Positions 8,385 through 17,203 of a DNA stretch of 45,639 nt are shown one piece after another; the first letter of the stretch is position 1; each line of letters starts with the position of its first letter. The stretch is from CAZUTK01 sp964623265 (GTDB lineage: Bacteria; Electryoneota; B3-LCP): positions 1 through 45,639 of the forward strand of contig CAZUTK010000017.1 in NCBI GenBank assembly GCA_964623265.1. Direction: 5' to 3'. The notes beneath the pieces were generated by a model. The model ran no database searches. It was not told the DNA's origin and saw only the letters and a list, made by a program, of their open reading frames with translations. Position numbers and translations under genes: made by a program.

Positions 8385-8804
8385 ATGAAGAGTAAAGTCT
8401 TAGTGTTTTTAGGGATTCTACTGCTTGCCGTGATGCAGATGGCTGGCGGTGTCCGGGGTGAACACCCGCATTCCGCAGCGGTTGAACAGGAGGCGGTTAC
8501 GGTCACCGGGCAGATCGTTGATCCGGTTTGTCTGCTGAGCATGGGCGAATCCGGTCCTGATCACGCATCCTGCGCCCGCGCTTGCGCGAAGCTGGGCATC
8601 AATATGGCGTTTTATAACGAGAAGGACGGGAAGCTCTATATGATTTTTCCGACCGGCCATGCGGATCCCAACGAAAAGGTGCTGGATTATCTGGAAAAGC
8701 GGGTGGAGATCCGAGGAACCATTCACGCCGCGGCGGGGTATCAGGGGATAGAGATTCAATCCATCCAAGAACTGGGCGAAGGCAAGAAAGTCACACTGCA
8801 TTGA
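8385..8804 (+). CDS. Small exported protein with Cys/His motif, probable OB-like fold
   Basis: 139 residues from ATG 8385 (GAAGG at 8371-8375 is well spaced; the in-frame ATG 8379 is less so). Signal peptide MKSKVLVFLGILLLAVMQMA with cleavage near VRG-EHP. The mature part carries D-P-V-C-L-L-S-M-G-x-x-G-P-D-H-x-x-C-x-x-x-C, a possible metal or haem-contact motif, then strands such as KLYMIFP and KRVEIRGTIH that resemble a small OB-like beta barrel ending in IEIQSIQEL. I know this as an unnamed conserved periplasmic family, often near cytochromes. Here a c-type cytochrome follows 88 nt downstream, but a terminator lies between. Role unknown; electron transfer or metal handling is an inference. 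Confidence 0.75.
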   Translation: MKSKVLVFLGILLLAVMQMAGGVRGEHPHSAAVEQEAVTVTGQIVDPVCLLSMGESGPDHASCARACAKLGINMAFYNEKDGKLYMIFPTGHADPNEKVLDYLEKRVEIRGTIHAAAGYQGIEIQSIQELGEGKKVTLH

Positions 8805-8819
8805 GCCATGTAACCAGCG

Positions 8820-8850
8820 GGGCGATCCGCTCCGGCGGGTCGCCCTTTTT
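8820..8850 (+). terminator. Rho-independent terminator
   Basis: GGGCGATCCGC (8820-8830) pairs with GCGGGTCGCCC (8835-8845) over 11 bp (one G-T pair), loop TCCG, then TTTTT. It separates the exported protein from the cytochrome gene. Confidence 0.9.
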
Positions 8851-8892
8851 GCTAAACACAGACGCAATGAATAACATAGGGAAGCGATCAGA

Positions 8893-9351
8893 ATGAGATT
8901 TCTGTCTTTTCGAGTTGCGGCGGCAATGCTGTTTTTCGCTGCTGCGGCGGTGCGGTGCGGAATCGCCGCCGAATGGGAGGCTCCTGCTTGGGCGGATACG
9001 CTGGTGAACCCCGCACCGAAAGATTCGGCGGCTTTCGCGACGGCGCAGAATTTGTACTTGAAGAACTGCGCTTCCTGCCACGGGGAAACCGGCGCCGGGG
9101 ATGGTCCGATGGCTCGGACGATGACGCCTCGACCGGAGAATTTTCAAAAGGATGAAGATTTCGCACAGGAATCGGATGGTTCGGTCTTCTGGAAGATCCG
9201 TCAGGGAAAGAAGCCGATGCCGAGCTGGAAAGATGAATTGACGGCGGAAGAAATCTGGCTGCTGGTGAATTATTTAAGGCAATTTCAACCGCCTGTGACT
9301 GAAACTGAACCGTTGCGAAAAGTTGAAGAAGAACAAAAGATGAACGAGTAA
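8893..9351 (+). CDS. Class I c-type cytochrome, periplasmic
   Basis: 152 residues; AGGGA at 8878-8882 precedes ATG 8893. N-terminal signal sequence (hydrophobic 8-26), then a single haem c domain: CASCH haem attachment near residue 55, a G-x-G-D-G-P motif after it, and the distal Met ligand in the KKPMPSW stretch, followed by the closing helix EEIWLLVNYLRQF. This is the layout of the cytochrome c550/CccA-like 'C-x-x-C-H ... GAGDGPMA ... MPSW' group found with terminal oxidases and dehydrogenases. It would shuttle electrons in the periplasm; the partner is not in the window. A terminator at 9375-9402 ends the transcript. Confidence 0.92.
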   Translation: MRFLSFRVAAAMLFFAAAAVRCGIAAEWEAPAWADTLVNPAPKDSAAFATAQNLYLKNCASCHGETGAGDGPMARTMTPRPENFQKDEDFAQESDGSVFWKIRQGKKPMPSWKDELTAEEIWLLVNYLRQFQPPVTETEPLRKVEEEQKMNE

Positions 9352-9374
9352 TCCATCAGCCGATATAACAATGC

Positions 9375-9402
9375 GGCGATCCAGCGGATCGCCCATTTTT
9401 TT
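9375..9402 (+). terminator. Rho-independent terminator after cytochrome
   Basis: GGCGATCC (9375-9382) / GGATCGCC (9386-9393), loop AGC, followed two bases later by a seven-T run. Confidence 0.9.
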
Positions 9403-9471
9403 CGGTTTTCTGCGTAATACTTGCTGCAGGGAGGGAATTTATAGCTTCCCGCGAACCGGTGAATGAAATTC

Positions 9472-9500
9472 TTGACTTTTACCTGACGATGTTCTACATT
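9472..9500 (+). promoter_or_regulatory. Sigma70-like promoter of the pdxA operon
   Basis: TTGACT (9472-9477), 17-nt spacer, TACATT (9495-9500). The predicted start near 9507 is about 24 nt before the pdxA ATG. The -35 is closer to the classical TTGACA than the others in this window. Confidence 0.7.
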
Positions 9501-9530
9501 GTCGGTTGAATCATCCCATCGAGAGCTGCG

Positions 9531-10553
9531 ATGACCCCGATTTTCATCAGTTGCGGAGATCCCAACGGCATCGGTCCGGAAGTTACTCTGAAGGCATTGG
9601 CGCTGCTTCCGGAAAAAATTCGTTCCCACGCGTTGTTGGCGGGCCCTTTCAGCGCGCTGGCGGAGTTGAACGCACTCCTGGGGGAGCCGCTGCATCTTCA
9701 GGCGGTCTCATCCATCCGTGAGTGGGGGAAATCCCGTTCGAAATCCGGCGTGCGGCAAGTCAGCGTCCTGGAGCTGGAGGGGGCGCGGGACTTCAAACCC
9801 TCGTTTGGGCGGATCTCTTCGGAATCCGGTATGATCGCCGGGCGCGGCATTATGTGGGGAACGGCGGCATGTCTGGCGGGGGAAGCTTCGGCTCTGGTGA
9901 CGGCGCCGGTTTCGAAAGAGGCGCTGCACAGCGCTGGATTTCAGTATCCCGGTCAGACGGAGATGATCGCATCTCTTGCGGGATTCCGCCGGGTGATCAT
10001 GATCTTGACGAGTGCGGCGTTGCGCGTGGGTCTGGCGACCACGCACGCGGCGTTGCGAGATGTGAGCTCCCTGCTCACACAGGATCTGGTCTTGGAAAAA
10101 ATCTTCGCGTTGAATGAGGCGCTAAGCACCTGGTTCGGGATCTCGGAACCGAAAATCGGCGTTTGCGCATTGAATCCGCATGCGTCGGACGGAGGGATCT
10201 TCGGGGATGAGGAGCAGGAAGTGATCATACCCGCCATTGACAAGGCGCGGGTGCTGGGCATTCAGGCGGAGGGTCCATTTCCAGCGGATGCGCTATTTCC
10301 ACGGCGCCGAAAATATGAAGGGATCCTGGCATTGTATCATGATCAGGGGATGATCCCCATTAAAATGATCGCCTTGGGCGAAGCAGTCAACTTCACCAGC
10401 GGGCTGCCGTTTCCCCGCACATCCCCGGATCACGGCACGGCATTTGACATCGCTGGGAAATTGATTGCGGACCCCCGTTCGATGGAAAAAGCGATCCGAT
10501 TGGCGTATGAGTTTTCGCTGCGGAAGAAAAGAGGCGTTCAGACGGTGGCATAA
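9531..10553 (+). CDS. pdxA: 4-hydroxythreonine-4-phosphate dehydrogenase (PdxA)
   Basis: 340 residues, normal length. PdxA oxidises 4-phospho-hydroxy-L-threonine with NAD(P)+ in the DXP-dependent route to pyridoxal 5'-phosphate. Family marks are clear: the N-terminal SCGDPNGIGPEVTLKAL, TAPVSKEALHSAGFQYPGQT, the metal His region TTHAALRDVS, and the C-terminal YHDQGMIPIKM and TSPDHGTAFDIAGK with further metal and substrate ligands. First gene of a likely operon with a carboxyl-terminal protease (62-nt gap) and thiL. The protease is not related to vitamin synthesis, so the grouping seems to be one of convenience. Firm. Confidence 0.97.
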   Translation: MTPIFISCGDPNGIGPEVTLKALALLPEKIRSHALLAGPFSALAELNALLGEPLHLQAVSSIREWGKSRSKSGVRQVSVLELEGARDFKPSFGRISSESGMIAGRGIMWGTAACLAGEASALVTAPVSKEALHSAGFQYPGQTEMIASLAGFRRVIMILTSAALRVGLATTHAALRDVSSLLTQDLVLEKIFALNEALSTWFGISEPKIGVCALNPHASDGGIFGDEEQEVIIPAIDKARVLGIQAEGPFPADALFPRRRKYEGILALYHDQGMIPIKMIALGEAVNFTSGLPFPRTSPDHGTAFDIAGKLIADPRSMEKAIRLAYEFSLRKKRGVQTVA

Positions 10554-10615
10554 GCGGGTGCTTACCGCCGAATTTGGATCGAACGATTCGGCAGAAAATA
10601 TCCTGAGAGGAAGAA

Positions 10616-12331
10616 ATGAGTGGATGGATGAATCAGCTCACCCGAACTAGCGCAATATTTCTGCTTGCGGTGGTCTTCAGCGTTGGGGTGGCTGCGTCTC
10701 CGCCGGCGAACGATGTGGATTTATATCTCCAGATCAAGGAGAATATCGGACTATTCGGCACGATCTATCGGGAAGTCAATTCGAAATATGTGGATCCGAT
10801 TGATCCGGAAGAATTCATGCGCGCCGGCATCGAGGGGATGCTGGGGACGCTGGATCCCTATACGGTCTTTCTCGACGATAACGCTGCGGATGACCTGCAT
10901 ATTATGACGGCGGGTCAATACGGCGGTGTGGGTATAGAGATCGGGGTGCGCGGAAAAGATAAGGCGTTGACGGTCATCGCGCCGATCGAAGGCACGCCGG
11001 CGCAGAGGATGGGGATTCACCCGGGCGACCGCATCATCGAAATAGAGGGGCAGGACGCCGTCGGTTTTACGACTGATCAAGCGGCGGTGCTCCTGCGCGG
11101 TGAACCCGGCACCCGCGTGACCATCAAAGTGGAGAGGATCGGAGTTGCGGAGCCGATCACCTTCACGCTGGAAAGAGCCATCATCACAGTCCGGGATGTG
11201 ACCTACGCCGGGCTTCTCGATCATGGCGTCGGGTATGTGAAGTTGGCGCGGTTTTCGCGAAACGCCGGCGAGGAGGTGCGCAAAGCCGTCGAGGATCTGA
11301 AAGGGCAAGGTTTGACCAGCTTGATCCTGGATCTGCGGCGCAATCCCGGCGGATTGCTGCCTTCCGCCGTGGAAGTCGCGCAGAACTTCGTTCCACGCGG
11401 CACCGTGATCGTCAGCACTCAAGGGCGGGTTGCGGAGAGCAAGAAATCCTACTCATCCCAATTGGATCCCGTCTTGCCGGAGGTTCCGATGGTGGTGCTG
11501 GTGGATGAAGGATCGGCCTCGGCGTCCGAGATCGTGGCGGGGGCGCTGCAGGATCTCGATCGAGCGGTGATTGTGGGGAAAGCCACCTTCGGGAAGGGAT
11601 TGGTTCAGACGCTGATTGATTTCAAAGAGGGGAAGTCGCTGAAGATCACGACCGCGCGCTACTACACCCCTTCCGGAAGATTAATCCAGAAACTGGATTA
11701 TTTCGACGAGGACAATGAAGTCATCATACACGACAATGCGCGGAAGGGTGCGGCACAAGCTTCGCAGCAATACCTCACTCGCGCGGGCAGGATCGTCTAC
11801 GGCGGAGGAGGGATCACTCCCGACCTTGAAGTGTCCCTTCCGGTTATTGACCGATATGAGACGGAACTCATCCGGGAGGGATTTTTCTATGAGTTTGCGG
11901 CGAATTATCTCGCCCTTCATCCGGAAAAGAAGGATTACACGGTCACGCCTGAAATTATGGAGGACTTTCGGCGTTTTCTGCAATCGAAGAATTACGAATA
12001 CAAAGGCGAGCTGGAGCAGAAGCTGGAGGAGCTGAAGCTGGCGGCGGCGGAAGATTCTCTGCTGACGGATGAACTGCGTCGCTGTCTGGATGATGTCAGT
12101 GATCAACTTCGCGCGGCTAGGCCGGATTATTTGCAGCAGCATTATGATGATATCAGCCGCAGCCTCGCCGTGGAATTTGCAGGCTTGCAGGAAGGCACGG
12201 AAGGGAGAATTTTCGCCGGGCTTCAAGGCGACCCTCAAATGCAGACGGCTATAGCTCTGTTGAACCGCCCCGATCAATACCATGCCTTGCTGGCGGGACC
12301 GAATCAAGCGTTGAAAAAAGACGACGAATGA
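10616..12331 (+). CDS. C-terminal processing serine protease, S41 family (CtpA/Prc type)
   Basis: 571 residues; GAGAGGA just before ATG 10616. Signal or anchor segment at 10-27, a S41 N-terminal helical part, PDZ domain (about 98-190, YGGVGIEIG ... GIHPGDRIIEIEGQ), then the S41 catalytic core. The nucleophile is Ser302 in DEGSASASEIVAG and the general base is Lys327 in KATFGKGLVQT, 25 residues apart as in Prc/CtpA. A C-terminal helical extension of about 190 residues follows. These proteases trim or degrade periplasmic proteins from their C-termini, which is relevant to a cell exporting many proteins. Its last four bases overlap the start of thiL (ATGA at 12328-12331), indicating translational coupling. 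Confidence 0.95.
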   Translation: MSGWMNQLTRTSAIFLLAVVFSVGVAASPPANDVDLYLQIKENIGLFGTIYREVNSKYVDPIDPEEFMRAGIEGMLGTLDPYTVFLDDNAADDLHIMTAGQYGGVGIEIGVRGKDKALTVIAPIEGTPAQRMGIHPGDRIIEIEGQDAVGFTTDQAAVLLRGEPGTRVTIKVERIGVAEPITFTLERAIITVRDVTYAGLLDHGVGYVKLARFSRNAGEEVRKAVEDLKGQGLTSLILDLRRNPGGLLPSAVEVAQNFVPRGTVIVSTQGRVAESKKSYSSQLDPVLPEVPMVVLVDEGSASASEIVAGALQDLDRAVIVGKATFGKGLVQTLIDFKEGKSLKITTARYYTPSGRLIQKLDYFDEDNEVIIHDNARKGAAQASQQYLTRAGRIVYGGGGITPDLEVSLPVIDRYETELIREGFFYEFAANYLALHPEKKDYTVTPEIMEDFRRFLQSKNYEYKGELEQKLEELKLAAAEDSLLTDELRRCLDDVSDQLRAARPDYLQQHYDDISRSLAVEFAGLQEGTEGRIFAGLQGDPQMQTAIALLNRPDQYHALLAGPNQALKKDDE

Positions 12332-13377
12332 AATCGGAATCGGCGGGGAAGAAATCCGATTCATCCCTGGGGCGCACGGGCGAATTCGAATTGATACGCC
12401 GCCTGCTGCGGGGGAAAAGCGATGCGGATGATGAATGGTTGACGGGACCCGGGGTGGTCATCCCATCCGGTGATGATGCCTCCGGGTTGCGCCTTCAGCC
12501 GCAAAACGACGAACTGCTGTTGCAGACGACGGATCTGTTGGTGGAGGAGGTCCATTTCAAGAAAGGTTGGGGGACCGCCTACCAACTGGGCTGGAAATCT
12601 TTAGCCGTCAACCTCTCCGATATCGCCGCGATGGGGGGCCAACCCCTGCATACCCACCTGAATTTAGCGATCCCTTCGCGATGGACGGAATCGGAGATCA
12701 TGGAGTTGCGGCGCGGTTTTCGAGATCTCGCCGCACGGTACAAGATTGTGCTCCTGGGAGGGGATCTCTCCGATTCCCCGAATTCTCTCATAGTCTCCGT
12801 AATGGTGAACGGAACAGTGCCCGCGCGACAGGCTCTGCGGCGATCTGGGGCGCAGTCGGGCGATGTGATCTGGGTCTCGGGGTTTTTGGGAGATGCGGCG
12901 GGAGGCTTGTCTTTATTGAAGGCAAATGCGGTCCAACCTCTCGAGCTTCTGCAGGCATTTTTGCAACCGATGCCCGAGGTGGAGCTGGGGATTTTCTGCT
13001 TGCAAAGCGGTCTGGTGCACGCTCTGATTGATGTCTCTGACGGTCTGGCTGGAGATCTGGGGCATATTCTCGAGCTGTCCGGAGTCGGCGCCGTGATCGA
13101 AGAAGAGAAACTGCCGATTTCATCAGCCCTGCGATCTGCAGCGCAGCAATATAAATGGAATCTTTTGGAGACGGCGCTGCGCGGCGGAGAAGATTACCGG
13201 CTCCTCGGCTGCACGCCGGCGAAAGTATTTGATAGTTTCCGAACCGCCGTCCAGATGCGGTTGCGGCGTTCGATCTATGCGATCGGCAAAATCCGCCGGG
13301 AAACAGGTTTGATGCTGCGGCGCTCGGACGGAAAATTCGTCGAAATCCCCCCTCAATCTTACGACCACTTCGCCTGA
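12328..13377 (+). CDS. thiL: Thiamine-monophosphate kinase (ThiL)
   Basis: 349 residues. ThiL phosphorylates thiamine monophosphate to thiamine diphosphate with ATP. The PurM-like signatures are present: GEFELIRRLL near the start, the Mg-binding SGDDAS loop, DLLVEEVHF, WKSLAVNLSDIAAMGG, LLGGDLS, and IDVSDGLAGDLGHI. Its ATG overlaps the protease stop. The N-terminus carries about 16 extra Ser/Lys-rich residues before the conserved start, so translation from 12328 is favoured only because of the overlap. No T-rich terminator follows, though the next gene starts from its own promoter at 13496. Confidence 0.95.
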   Translation: MKSESAGKKSDSSLGRTGEFELIRRLLRGKSDADDEWLTGPGVVIPSGDDASGLRLQPQNDELLLQTTDLLVEEVHFKKGWGTAYQLGWKSLAVNLSDIAAMGGQPLHTHLNLAIPSRWTESEIMELRRGFRDLAARYKIVLLGGDLSDSPNSLIVSVMVNGTVPARQALRRSGAQSGDVIWVSGFLGDAAGGLSLLKANAVQPLELLQAFLQPMPEVELGIFCLQSGLVHALIDVSDGLAGDLGHILELSGVGAVIEEEKLPISSALRSAAQQYKWNLLETALRGGEDYRLLGCTPAKVFDSFRTAVQMRLRRSIYAIGKIRRETGLMLRRSDGKFVEIPPQSYDHFA

Positions 13378-13495
13378 TTTCCTTTACAAATCCACCGAAA
13401 ACTTCACAGTGTGAACACGATCTCGAAATGCGGATGAGGAAGCGCTCTTTACGGGATTGTCAATTGTTAAAATATTTAACCGTGAAAAAAAGCAC

Positions 13496-13524
13496 TTGCA
13501 TTCTTTGTAAAGTTATTGTATATT
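13496..13524 (+). promoter_or_regulatory. Sigma70-like promoter of beta-helix T9SS gene
   Basis: TTGCAT (13496-13501), 17 nt, TATATT (13519-13524): hexamers and spacing equal to those upstream of the C25-like gene. The 13378-13495 stretch before it is AT-rich and holds no gene. Confidence 0.75.
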
Positions 13525-13609
13525 TAAGGACGAATCGATGCGAAAAATCGAAGGAGAGAGAAGAAGAACGATCCATTTCATGAGGAATCAAATCAAGCAA
13601 GGAGCGGAG

Positions 13610-16600
13610 ATGGAGAAGAAGAGAAGAGTTTTCGCCGGGCTGCTGATCTTGTGTCTGATGGCGGGATCGGCGGCGCTGGCACAGCCTCAGATCAGCGGAC
13701 CGCAGACGGGGACATTGGGTCCGGGGACGTATCTGGTGGTCGGGGATATCCGCGTTCCGGCGGGGAACACGCTGACCATCGTTCCGGGGACGACGTTTCT
13801 GCACAACGGTCACTGGTTCTGGTACATCTATGGGCAGCTGAACGCCTCTGGTGCGGAAGGCGACAGCATCTACTTTGTGCGGCAGCAGCCGATAGCGGAT
13901 CATCGCTGGCGCGGGATCCGGTTTCAGGCGGGATCCTCATCCGCCAGCAGCATCAACTACTGCGTGATCGACAATGCGGAGATTCCATCGGGGACATCGT
14001 CCACTTTGGTGGGCGGGGGGATTTTCACGGATGGAGTTGCCTTCACGATCAGCAACAGCCGCATCTCCAATTGCGACGCCTACTGGGGCGGCGGCGGGAT
14101 GTATATCAAGAACGCCAATGGGATGGTGATTGATCGCTGTCTGATCGTGGATAACAAAGCCACGCTGGGCGCCAACGGCGGCGGGATTTATCTCTACAAC
14201 TGCACCAATGCGCAGATCAAGAACTGCGTGATCGCGAGAAACTCCGATACGGGCACGTGAGGCACCTGTGGAGGCGGCGGGATCCGCTGCGAGATGTCCA
14301 CAGCTACGATTTTCTACAATCAGATCTACGACAATACCTCCGTTTATTACGGCGGCGGCATTTTAACCACCGGCGCCACGCCGAACTTAGTCAACAACAC
14401 CATCACTCAGAACCGCTGCACTTCGACGTCAACCACTGCCAAGGGAGGCGGTCTCTATTCGACCAGCGGTGGTTTCGCGGGATTGAACAACATACTCTTC
14501 GGCAACATCGCCACCACCTATCCGGAATATTACGGCACGCTGAACTTCACCTACAGCTGCAGTTCCGAGATGCTGTCGGGTACCGGCAACATTCAGGACG
14601 ATCCGGAATTTGTGGAACCGGCGATGGATGACTTCCATCTTCTGGCGATTTCCCCCTGCATTGACACCGGATCCCCCAGCAGCCCGCCGGATCCGGACGG
14701 CACCCGCGCCGATATGGGGGCTCTCTACTTCGATCAAACCGGCGGCGGATTGTTGATACCCAATGCGCCGACGAATTTCACAGTGGCGAACAATGGGGCT
14801 CAGTTGATCGCCAGCCTCGCCTGGGTAAACCCCTCCATCACGGCGAACCAGCAGCCGTTGACGGAACTGAGCGGGGTGAAGGTTTTCCGCGATCAACAGC
14901 TGATCGCCGATTTGACCAATATGGGAATTGGTCAACCGGCGAGCTACACGGACAACGCCGTGCCCAATGCGGGGATGCATTACTACCGGCTGACGCCGTA
15001 CAACTCGTACGGCAACGGCATATCCGCCGAGGCGGGCGCGTGGATCGGCCTGGATGTTCCCGGAGCGCCGACGAACGTGACGGCGACGCCGGACCCGGGT
15101 CAGGCTCTGGAGTGCACGATCGCCTGGACGGCGCCGACGTCGGGCGGACACGGCGGTTACTGGCCGCCCGGATCCTGGACGGGTCAGAAAGTCTATCGCA
15201 ACGGTCAGCAAATTGCGAATCTGCTGGGGACCAACACTTCTTATCTGGACAATACGGTGCCGCAGAACGGTTGGTATACGTATGCGGTTTCCTATTATAA
15301 CGCGTCCGGTGAAGGGGAAATTGCAACCGCGGCGCCGAACCCGGTCTTTGTCGGTCCGCCGCAATATCAGCAGATTGCGTATAATTGGGTGGAGATCTCC
15401 GGGATCGGCACCAACACCGGCATCACCGGCGACGATCAGAACTTGGGTCCCTTCAACATTGGTTTCGCCTTCCCGTGGTATGACGGAGCGTACTACAACT
15501 CGCTGCGCGTCTGTTCAAACGGGTGGGCGTCGTTCACATCCACCAGCACCGCTTATACCAATGCGCCCATCCCCAGCACGGCGGAACCCAATCACCTACT
15601 GGCGCCGATGTGGGATGATCTCTATCCGCCCGGAGGCGGGACGATCTGGTATTACTACGATTCCGCAAACTCCCGCTTCATTCTGGAGTTCGACAACGTG
15701 ATGTCTTACTCGTCGCCGCGCACGCCGCAGAAGTTCGAGATGATTCTCTATCCCAACGGCGACATGGACTTCGTCTATCATACCATACAGGCGCCCTGCA
15801 TCAACGCCAACACGGTGGGGATCGAGAATGGGACGGGGACGGAAGGCATTCAAGTGACCTACAACGGCTCCGGGCCGCTGGAACCCGCATCCGGCACCGC
15901 CATCCGCGTCTTCTCGGTGGCGCAGGGTGTGCCGGACGTATCCGTCACGATGACGCCTTACGGCGCTCCGATTCAGATTCCTGCGAACGGGGGCACGTTC
16001 AACTACAACATCGCGGTCGCCAACAACGGGACGTCGCAGGCGACGTTCCAGGTCTGGTGCATGGTGACACTGCCGAACGGATCATCTTACGGTCCCGTGT
16101 TAGGTCCGGTCAACGTGACCGCTCCGGCGGGATTCAGCGCAAACCGCGACCGCACGCAGACCGTGCCGGCGTCGGCGCCGGCAGGCAACTATGTCTATCA
16201 CGGGATCGTCGGCATCTATCCGAGCACCATTTGGGATCAAGACAGCTTCAACTTCGTGAAGCTGACGACGGGCGACGGGGTGCCTCTGGAAGGCTGGGGC
16301 AACAGCGGAGAATCCTTCGACGATTGGTTTGCGCCGTCGCAGGAAGCTCTGCCGGATGCTTTCGCGCTGGATCAGAACTACCCTAATCCTTTCAATCCGA
16401 GGACGACGATCCGCTACTCGCTGCCCGAAACCGCTTACGTGAAGCTGGCGGTGTACGATCTGCAAGGAAGACTGCTGGCGGAACTGGTTCAGGGGATGAG
16501 GGAAGCCGGCATCCACGAGGTGACTTGGGATGCATCCCAGCATGTCTCCGGTCTCTACTTCTGCCGCATTCAGGCGGGTGATTTCCACGCCGTGAAGAAG

Positions 16601-16618
16601 ATGATGCTGGTGAAATAG
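13610..16618 (+). CDS. Right-handed beta-helix surface protein with T9SS domain, interrupted by in-frame TGA
   Basis: Start ATG 13610 has AAGGAG (13599-13604) and opens a clean signal peptide (MEKKRRVFAGLLILCLMAGS ... ALA-QPQ); ATG 13538 lies upstream in the same frame but puts 24 charged residues before it. Order: parallel beta-helix repeats with GGGI-type turns (about 100-360), two fibronectin III-like domains (about 380-580), a 'SNGWASF ... MWDDL' beta module (about 590-760), the shared 130-residue module, and a T9SS tail (NYPNPFNPRTT ... KKMMLVK). TGA at 14258-14260 (codon 217) breaks the helix region, yet the frame resumes without shift for another 785 codons in the same repeat style. 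The product is either truncated by mutation, read through, or selenocysteine-containing. Likely an adhesin or polysaccharide-binding cargo. Confidence 0.85.
14266..14303 (+). promoter_or_regulatory. SECIS-like stem-loop after in-frame TGA at 14258
   Basis: CTGTGGA (14266-14272) pairs with TCCACAG (14297-14303); inside, GCGG (14274-14277) can pair with CCGC (14284-14287) around the loop CGGGAT. The gap from the TGA (5 nt) and overall length (38 nt) equal those of the hairpin at 266-303. The internal loop is asymmetric and the region is GC-rich, so chance is quite possible. Confidence 0.25.
15938..16327 (+). other. 130-residue module preceding sorting domain (copy 2)
   Basis: Starts VSVTMTPYGAPIQIPANGG and ends NSGESFDDW; same length as the copies at 887-1276 and 27122-27511, sharing the LPxGSxYGPVLGPVN and SAPAGxYxYxG motifs and the NFxKLTTGDG stretch. 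The most diverged of the three. Confidence 0.8.
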
Positions 16619-16642
16619 GTGGCGTGTGATCCATTCGGTAAT

Positions 16643-16675
16643 GAGGGGCGCGGTGATGCCGTGCCCCTCTTTTTT
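16643..16675 (+). terminator. Rho-independent terminator after beta-helix gene
   Basis: GAGGGGCGCGG (16643-16653) pairs with CCGTGCCCCTC (16659-16669), one G-T pair, loop TGATG, then TTTTTT (16670-16675). Confidence 0.93.
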
Positions 16676-16693
16676 CGAAAGTCTCGAAAATCC

Positions 16694-16722
16694 TTGCTTT
16701 CGCGGCGGAGGCGGTCTATATT
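16694..16722 (+). promoter_or_regulatory. Sigma70-like promoter of the Cys-rich mini-protein
   Basis: TTGCTT (16694-16699), 17 nt, TATATT (16717-16722), directly after the preceding terminator. The predicted start near 16729 leaves a leader of about 59 nt. Confidence 0.7.
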
Positions 16723-16787
16723 ATCATAGCTTTGCATTCATTTTGCGGTGTGGTTGTATCCTGGCTGTCGGCAGAAAGGAGGCTCTG

Positions 16788-17003
16788 ATGTATCTGGTGG
16801 ACTTGCGCAATAATATCATTCACGATTTGTCCTGTCCGCGCTACGAGTGCCACATTCAGAAAATTCCGGCGGATCAGAGCAAGAAGGTGTACACGTTGGA
16901 AACCGTCAAGCGCATGTGCGATTCGAATCACATCCCCCGTTTTCAGGGTTGTCAGTGGTGCATGCCCGATTACTATCTTTTCGATATGAACAAGATTTAC
17001 TGA
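16788..17003 (+). CDS. Cys/His-rich mini-protein, putative zinc ribbon
   Basis: 71 residues from ATG 16788, preceded by a perfect AAAGGAGG (16775-16782). It begins MYLVDLRNNIIHDL. Cys16, Cys21-His22, Cys44, His48 and the pair Cys55-x-x-Cys58 (GCQWCMPDYY) suggest one bound metal ion. I recall similar short proteins of this pattern in other bacteria, without a function. It has its own strong promoter and ribosome site, so it is probably well expressed. A cytoplasmic location is expected (no signal peptide). The next gene starts 200 nt downstream; no terminator is visible between, so read-through into it is possible. Confidence 0.8.
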   Translation: MYLVDLRNNIIHDLSCPRYECHIQKIPADQSKKVYTLETVKRMCDSNHIPRFQGCQWCMPDYYLFDMNKIY

Positions 17004-17203
17004 GCATTCATTCATACCGCCGGGCTCTGCGGCAAAGATGCGAATGCGACTTCGTTTCGAAACCTCCGCTCCGTTTGCCGGCGCGCCGCTCGCTGATAGA
17101 ACCCTCATCCCGCCATCAATCTCCGAGAACAGCCGTAAAACCTGTGCGTTTCTGGGGATCCGAGCAACTTACATTCAAACCGATTCTCATCATAAAGGAT
17201 CAG

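Noticed and set aside
8849..8877. TTGCTA-17-TAACAT promoter-like pair before the cytochrome
   Set aside because: Transcription would begin after the ribosome site at 8878-8882, and the -35 overlaps the terminator's T-tract.
13403..13415. TTCACA-G-TGTGAA inverted repeat
   Set aside because: Half-sites are in the wrong order for a CRP/FNR site (TGTGA-N6-TCACA); short enough to be chance.
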